NCBI GenBank assembly: GCA_910577095.1
Contig: CAJTLY010000024.1
Location: forward strand, 1-18,934
Origin: an uncultured Alphaproteobacteria bacterium
GTDB taxonomy: Bacteria > Pseudomonadota > Alphaproteobacteria > RF32 > CAG-239
Reading direction: 5' to 3'
DNA: 18,934 nt
In this document: piece by piece, positions 15,311 to 18,934 of the stretch
How the letters are laid out: each line of letters starts with the position of its first letter
Position numbering within the stretch: the first letter of the stretch is position 1
Position numbers and translations under genes: made by a program
The notes under the pieces: generated by a model
What the model was told of the DNA's origin: nothing
The model's database searches: none
What the model saw: the letters and a program-made list of their open reading frames with translations, nothing else

Positions 15311-16291
15311 TTAAATGCGGATAACTATTCCGCCCCAGGTAAATCCGGCGCCCATGGCACTGATGACAAGGAGATCGCCTTTTTTGAATTTACCGGCTTC
15401 AAAAGACTCGGCCAACGCCAGCGGAATCGAAGCGGCAGAGGTATTGCCGTGATGATCGACGGTCACAATTACCTTTTCCATATCAATTTCCAGCTTTTTG
15501 GCCACGGAATCAATAATTCGCAAATTAGCCTGATGAGGAATATACCAATCTACCTCATTCATCGAAAGTCCTGCAATTTTTAAGCTTTCTTCCACACCCT
15601 GAACCAGGCTGGGGATTGCCACTTTGAAAACTTCCTTGCCATCCATATGGATGAACCCGGCTTTTTGATTGACCGACACGCCGCCGTCCGAACACAAATG
15701 TTCATATTGACTGCCGTCGGCATAAATTTTGGTTGCCAGCACGCCGGTATCTTCCGGGGTTCCCTCGCCTTCCGTCGCGCGGAAAACCGCTGCACCGGCA
15801 CCGTCACCGAACAAAACGCAGGTGTTGCGATCCGTCCAGTCGGTAATTTTCGAAAGCGTTTCGGCACCGATCACCAATGCGGTTTTAACCTGTCCCAGCC
15901 GAATCATGTTATCGGCAATCTGGGTGGCATAGACAAATCCGGAACAAGCCGCGTTGACATCCATTGCCGGCGTTCCGGGTTTCAGCCCCAGTTTTTGCGC
16001 CAACTTGGCGGCGGTGGCCGGAAAAGTGTTGTCACCGGTAATGGTGGCAACGATGATAAAGTCAATTTCTTCGTTACGGATTCCCGCGTTCTTAATCGCC
16101 GTCAAAGCGGCGTCATAAGACAAATCGCCGGTGGTTTCGCCGGCAGCGGCTATATGGCGGCTGCGAATACCGGTACGTGTGCTGATCCATTCGTCGTTGG
16201 TATCCACCATTTTCGACAAATCATCATTCGTAAGCACTTTGGCCGGAAGCTTATATCCCGTACCAAGCAATTGTGAGCGAATAACCGTCAT
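15311..16291 (-). CDS. fabH: Beta-ketoacyl-ACP synthase III (FabH)
   Basis: A 326-residue thiolase-fold enzyme that starts type II fatty acid synthesis by condensing acetyl-CoA with malonyl-ACP. The catalytic triad is complete: C116 in DVNAACSGF, H253 in IPHQANLRI and N283 in HHGNTSAASIP. The C-terminal ITWGG-like ending (FTWGGIVIRI) is also as expected. Length is normal for FabH. The start codon overlaps the plsX stop (ATGA), so the two are coupled, linking the first steps of fatty acid and phospholipid synthesis. It is cytosolic. Confidence 0.96.
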   Translation of the reverse strand: MTVIRSQLLGTGYKLPAKVLTNDDLSKMVDTNDEWISTRTGIRSRHIAAAGETTGDLSYDAALTAIKNAGIRNEEIDFIIVATITGDNTFPATAAKLAQKLGLKPGTPAMDVNAACSGFVYATQIADNMIRLGQVKTALVIGAETLSKITDWTDRNTCVLFGDGAGAAVFRATEGEGTPEDTGVLATKIYADGSQYEHLCSDGGVSVNQKAGFIHMDGKEVFKVAIPSLVQGVEESLKIAGLSMNEVDWYIPHQANLRIIDSVAKKLEIDMEKVIVTVDHHGNTSAASIPLALAESFEAGKFKKGDLLVISAMGAGFTWGGIVIRI

Positions 16292-17343
16292 ACATAATAT
16301 CCTTCATAAATGCTTTCTTGATTCAGTTCATCCAAATCAATTTTTTCAATTTCTTTTCTGATGGTCGAAACAAAATCCTGACGCACCAGTTTGGCGGTAT
16401 TGTCGATAGCGACCGAAAATCCTACGGCGTCGGTTCCGCCGTGGCTTTTAACCGTCAGCCCGTTGAGACCGATCAGCATTGCCCCGTTATACAAACGCGG
16501 ATCCATACTCTTTTTGATTTTGAAAATAACCCCCAGCATGAACGGCAGTCCGAGCTTGGCCAAAAACGACCGCTTAATCGCCTTTTTAATCATCCGTACA
16601 ACCAAACGAGCGGTTCCTTCGGTGGTTTTCAAAGCGACATTTCCGGTAAAACCGTCCGCAACGATGACATCGGCAGCGCCGTTGGAAATTTCGTGCGGTT
16701 CGATATAACCGGTAAAATTAATGTCAAGCTGAGCATTGTGAAGCATGCGGGCAGCCTGACGAATCTCTTCTTTGCCCTTCATGGCTTCCGCACCGATGTT
16801 AAGCAGCGCCACTTTGGGCTGTTTGAGATCCAAGGCGTGCTTGGCGACAACATTGCCCATGATCGCAAATTCGGCCAAATTGACGGCATCGCACTCGGTG
16901 TTGGCCCCCAAATCCAGCATCACATAACGACCGTTCAAATGCGGCATGATGCTTACAATTGCCGGACGGTGAATTCTCTGCATGGTTTTTAAAACCATTT
17001 TGGAAATAGCCATCAGCGCCCCGGTATTGCCCGCAGAAACAATTGCCTGGGCTCTGCCGGAACGCACGGCATCGATTGCCATATACATACTGGTGTTGCG
17101 GTTGCGGATAACCTGCGAGGGTTTATCTTCATTCTTCACCCATTCTTCGGTATGGCAGATTTTGCAAACCTTCGAAAGTTTGGGAAATTGCTTAAGGAGG
17201 GGAACAATTTTTGCCTCGTCGCCGAACAGCAGAAAGCGCACGTCGGGATTTCTTTTGGCAGCAATATTCACCCCTTCAATGACGACTCGAGGGGAATTAT
17301 CTCCCCCCATCGCATCAACAGATATAACCAGATTATCAGACAA
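16288..17343 (-). CDS. plsX: Phosphate acyltransferase PlsX, TTG start
   Basis: A 351-residue enzyme that converts acyl-ACP and phosphate to acyl phosphate, the donor used by PlsY to acylate glycerol-3-phosphate. The N-terminal DAMGGDNSP (10-18) is the family hallmark, and VSAGNTGALMA and VADGFTGNVALKT follow at the expected places. The start must be the TTG at 17343: no upstream in-frame ATG is suitable, the next ATG (codon 12) lies inside the hallmark motif, and GGAG stands seven bases before the TTG. It overlaps fabH by 4 bp and lies 35 bp after rpmF. It is a peripheral enzyme of the inner membrane. Confidence 0.95.
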   Translation of the reverse strand: MSDNLVISVDAMGGDNSPRVVIEGVNIAAKRNPDVRFLLFGDEAKIVPLLKQFPKLSKVCKICHTEEWVKNEDKPSQVIRNRNTSMYMAIDAVRSGRAQAIVSAGNTGALMAISKMVLKTMQRIHRPAIVSIMPHLNGRYVMLDLGANTECDAVNLAEFAIMGNVVAKHALDLKQPKVALLNIGAEAMKGKEEIRQAARMLHNAQLDINFTGYIEPHEISNGAADVIVADGFTGNVALKTTEGTARLVVRMIKKAIKRSFLAKLGLPFMLGVIFKIKKSMDPRLYNGAMLIGLNGLTVKSHGGTDAVGFSVAIDNTAKLVRQDFVSTIRKEIEKIDLDELNQESIYEGYYV

Positions 17344-17378
17344 AATTGTGCTCCATCCAGTTCTATGACAGTTTTAGT

Positions 17379-17564
17379 TTATTCGGCTGCTTTTTTAGCA
17401 ACGACTTCGCGTTTGTCGTACTGACCGCAGGACGGACAAACGTTGTGGGGTCTTTTCAACTCACCGCAGTTAGGGCATTCATGGTAAGAATTCGCACCTA
17501 AAGCATCGTGAGAACGACGCATGTCGCGGCGTGATTTTGAAGTTTTATGTTTTGGTGTTGCCAT
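17379..17564 (-). CDS. rpmF: 50S ribosomal protein L32
   Basis: A 61-residue L32. The MATPKHKTSKSRRDMRRSHD start is characteristic. The zinc ribbon is complete (C30-P-N-C33 ... C43-P-S-C46), so this is the zinc-binding (C+) form. It sits between yceD and plsX, the usual order, where ribosome supply is linked to lipid synthesis. A candidate promoter lies in the 150-bp AT-rich gap upstream (TTGCAA, 17 bases, TATTGC on the minus strand, about 17615-17645), but the match is weak. Confidence 0.95.
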   Translation of the reverse strand: MATPKHKTSKSRRDMRRSHDALGANSYHECPNCGELKRPHNVCPSCGQYDKREVVAKKAAE

Positions 17565-17717
17565 TGTCTTATTCTTTTCAAAAAAACATTGTTATCACGA
17601 AAAATTTCAGGAAAAAGCAATACCACAATTATTAAATAATTGCAACTTGTTTTACACTTTCCCGAAACGGTTATCCGTCTTTTACCTAAATTTTTTGCAT
17701 TTGGCAAGCATAATTTT

Positions 17718-18233
17718 TTATTTCTTTAGTTTTGCCAGAACTTCGAACGGATTATTCACGTTTTTTTCATTTTCGTCGAACTCCGGTTCAAAATGAAACA
17801 CCTCGCCGGGGCGGCGCGGGTAGTCGTCCAAACGCAACGCCACTTGTTCGATTGCAATATCAACCAGGTCAATCTGCCCGCCGATCACCACATCCGGCAA
17901 ATCGGTCGTCCAGTCGTCTTCTTCCCGTTGGCTGTCATAAGTTGCCGTTGTATCAAAAGAAATCGAAAAATCAAAGTCATAACTCTGATCAAACAACTCC
18001 AACGATACTACGCTTTCCAGTTTTAGACGGGCCGAAATCCGGCCGCTGACATTCAGCAGTCCTGAAGCATGATCGTTTTTCAGTTGCAGGTCTGCCTCAA
18101 AATCCATCACTTCCGGAACTTTTAAAACCTCGGCAAGATATCGGCAATCACTTTCGTCTGCCCGCAGCCGATAATGTTGCTCAGCCTGAGGCAATTCTGC
18201 AACAACCAACGGATATGAAAATTTTTTTTGCAT
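17718..18233 (-). CDS. yceD: DUF177/YceD family protein
   Basis: A 171-residue acidic protein of the YceD (DUF177) family, known in bacteria and plastids for a part in 23S rRNA accumulation and usually encoded just before rpmF, as here. Visible features are a YRLRADESDCRYLAEVLKVP opening, a beta-rich middle with the CxxC positions absent, the DDWTTDLPDVVIGGQIDLVDIAIEQVALRLDDYPRRPG segment (the DLG.. E.l.L.lP.P core of the family) and an acidic tail ending PFEVLAKLKK. The frame is open much further upstream. The ATG at 18233 is chosen because GGAG lies 11 bases before it and the extension would overlap the divergent lipoprotein gene. Confidence 0.85.
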   Translation of the reverse strand: MQKKFSYPLVVAELPQAEQHYRLRADESDCRYLAEVLKVPEVMDFEADLQLKNDHASGLLNVSGRISARLKLESVVSLELFDQSYDFDFSISFDTTATYDSQREEDDWTTDLPDVVIGGQIDLVDIAIEQVALRLDDYPRRPGEVFHFEPEFDENEKNVNNPFEVLAKLKK

Positions 18234-18256
18234 AAATATATTCTCCGTGTTATATA
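18228..18256 (+). promoter_or_regulatory. Candidate promoter for the bamE-like gene
   Basis: TTGCAT (18228-18233) and TATATA (18251-18256) are 17 bases apart, with the ribosome site AAGGA at 18284-18288. A perfect TATAAT at 18275-18280 is closer to the gene, but it lacks a -35 partner and would leave a leader too short for the ribosome site. The first pair overlaps the yceD start codon. Confidence 0.35.
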
Positions 18257-18297
18257 TGTTTAACAATTGGAACCTATAATGATAAGGATACACAGTG

Positions 18298-18753
18298 ATG
18301 TCAACATACAAAATCTTTTTTTTAAGTACTGCTCTGCTTACACTTGCCGCCTGTGCCAAAGATACATTCGTCACCAACACCGGCAATATGCCGTCGGAAG
18401 ACAAAATCGAACGACTGGCGACCGGAATGCCGCAGGAACAGGTCCGCGAGATTTTGGGGTCTCCTTCTTCGGTGGTTTCTCTTGACCGCAACACATGGAT
18501 TTACATGTCGGCAGATATTGAACAAATCGCTTTCATGCGCCCGCAGGAAACCGAACGGCGGCTTTTGGTCGTTAAATTTGATGACAACGGCAAAGTTGCC
18601 GACATCAAACATATTGACAAGTCTAAAGGCAAAGAGTTGGAAGTCAGCGAGCAGGAAACAGCAACGCCGGAACAGGAACAAGGCTTCTTCCGCAAATATT
18701 TCGGAGGCGTCGGCACTTATACCCCCATTGCACCTTCCAAAACCGGAATATAA
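18298..18753 (+). CDS. bamE: BamE/SmpA-type outer membrane lipoprotein
   Basis: A 151-residue lipoprotein. The signal peptide ends in the lipobox LTLAAC with lipidated C19 (numbered from the ATG at 18298, which has AAGGA nine bases upstream; a GTG one codon earlier is less well placed). The mature part has the SmpA/OmlA fold: a helix in IERLATGMPQEQVREILGSP, then strands in NTWIYMSADIEQ and RRLLVVKFDDNGKVADIKHI. A polar C-terminal extension follows (KGKELEVSEQETATPEQEQG), ending PIAPSKTGI. BamE stabilises the BAM complex that inserts beta-barrel proteins in the outer membrane. The placement divergent from yceD-rpmF-plsX is standard in Alphaproteobacteria. Confidence 0.9.
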   Translation: MSTYKIFFLSTALLTLAACAKDTFVTNTGNMPSEDKIERLATGMPQEQVREILGSPSSVVSLDRNTWIYMSADIEQIAFMRPQETERRLLVVKFDDNGKVADIKHIDKSKGKELEVSEQETATPEQEQGFFRKYFGGVGTYTPIAPSKTGI

Positions 18754-18771
18754 TTAGTGTTTTTATAATTT

Positions 18772-18799
18772 CAGCCCCGAAAATCGGGGCTGTTTTTTT
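18772..18799 (+). terminator. Intrinsic terminator of the bamE-like gene
   Basis: CAGCCCCGA (18772-18780) and TCGGGGCTG (18784-18792) form a perfect 9-bp stem with loop AAA, followed by seven T residues. Confidence 0.9.
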
Positions 18800-18819
18800 G
18801 TTTTATTCCTTCTGGCCGG

Positions 18820-18857
18820 CAACAAAAAAGAGCCGTAAATACGGCTCTTTTTTGTTG
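18820..18857 (-). terminator. Bidirectional terminator of the right-edge gene
   Basis: Perfect 17-bp stem: 18820-18836 pairs with 18841-18857 around AAAT. The core is GAGCCGT and both outer tracts are A/T runs, so it can end transcription from either side. It lies 16 bp beyond the stop codon of the barrel protein. Confidence 0.9.
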
Positions 18858-18873
18858 TTGCGTTTCGACCGCT

Positions 18874-18934
18874 TTACCAGCTGTAGCTGAGACCCAAACC
18901 GAAGGTCGACGCTTTGTAGTCGTCGCCGAAGGTG
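18874..18934 (-). CDS. C-terminal end of an outer membrane beta-barrel protein (partial)
   Basis: Too short for the usual ORF limits and cut by the window edge. Read on the minus strand the last codons give TFGDDYKASTFGLGLSYSW and then TAA (18874-18876). The alternating hydrophobic pattern ending in an aromatic residue (G-L-G-L-S-Y-S-W) is the C-terminal beta-strand signal read by BamA, as in small opacity-type/OmpA-like barrels and porins. The terminator at 18820-18857 follows directly, as expected for the end of a gene. The family cannot be named from twenty residues. Confidence 0.7.
   Translation of the reverse strand, partial: TFGDDYKASTFGLGLSYSW

Noticed and set aside
18234..18494. Longer start for the yceD protein (extension of 87 residues)
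   Set aside because: The extension lacks family resemblance, overlaps the divergent lipoprotein gene and ignores the GGAG before the ATG at 18233.

Overview
The window looks like chromosomal DNA of an alphaproteobacterium with moderate G+C. The best evidence is the right half. There a yceD(DUF177)-rpmF-plsX-fabH-ihfA-merR run on the minus strand stands divergent to a bamE/smpA-type lipoprotein, an arrangement well known in Alphaproteobacteria. A membrane-bound ferritin (MbfA-type, ferritin-like plus VIT1 domains), also typical of that class, agrees. Placing it among AT-leaning, uncultured, host-associated lineages is only an impression from base composition.

Layout from left to right. (1) Bases 1-217 hold a 34-bp sequence present twice at a 185-bp spacing. 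Its downstream copy is part of a perfect 20-bp-arm palindrome that should act as a bidirectional terminator. Between the copies lies a densely self-complementary segment (30-175) that folds into a long closing stem plus several hairpins and ends in a tRNA-like CCA. I could not match it to a known RNA. (2) Minus-strand pair: an unrecognised multi-spanning membrane protein and a family 2 glycosyltransferase. (3) Divergent from these, the MbfA-like iron exporter, with a 7-1-7 dyad in the shared promoter region. (4) YbaK-type deacylase (minus) and a DUF2339 polytopic membrane protein (plus). (5) Minus strand: sbcD-sbcC, followed by a CatB/Vat-type hexapeptide acetyltransferase with its own candidate promoter. 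(6) Plus strand: a small two-helix membrane protein, then a tight operon of LemA, DUF2157 and GDYXXLXY-type proteins. (7) Terminators facing each other across a gene-free stretch, then the merR/ihfA/fabH/plsX/rpmF/yceD block. (8) bamE-like lipoprotein (plus), two strong terminators, and the C-terminal end of a minus-strand outer-membrane beta-barrel protein running off the window.

Functionally it is a mixture. There is lipid precursor synthesis (plsX, fabH) linked to ribosome biogenesis (rpmF, yceD) and nucleoid architecture (ihfA), plus DNA-end and hairpin processing (sbcDC), iron detoxification (mbfA), proofreading of mischarged tRNA (ybaK), envelope assembly (bamE, barrel protein) and envelope proteins of unknown function (DUF2339; LemA/DUF2157/GDYXXLXY). 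I saw no insertion sequence, phage gene, CRISPR array or complete rRNA/tRNA gene. The most unexplained sequence is the structured element at the left edge.
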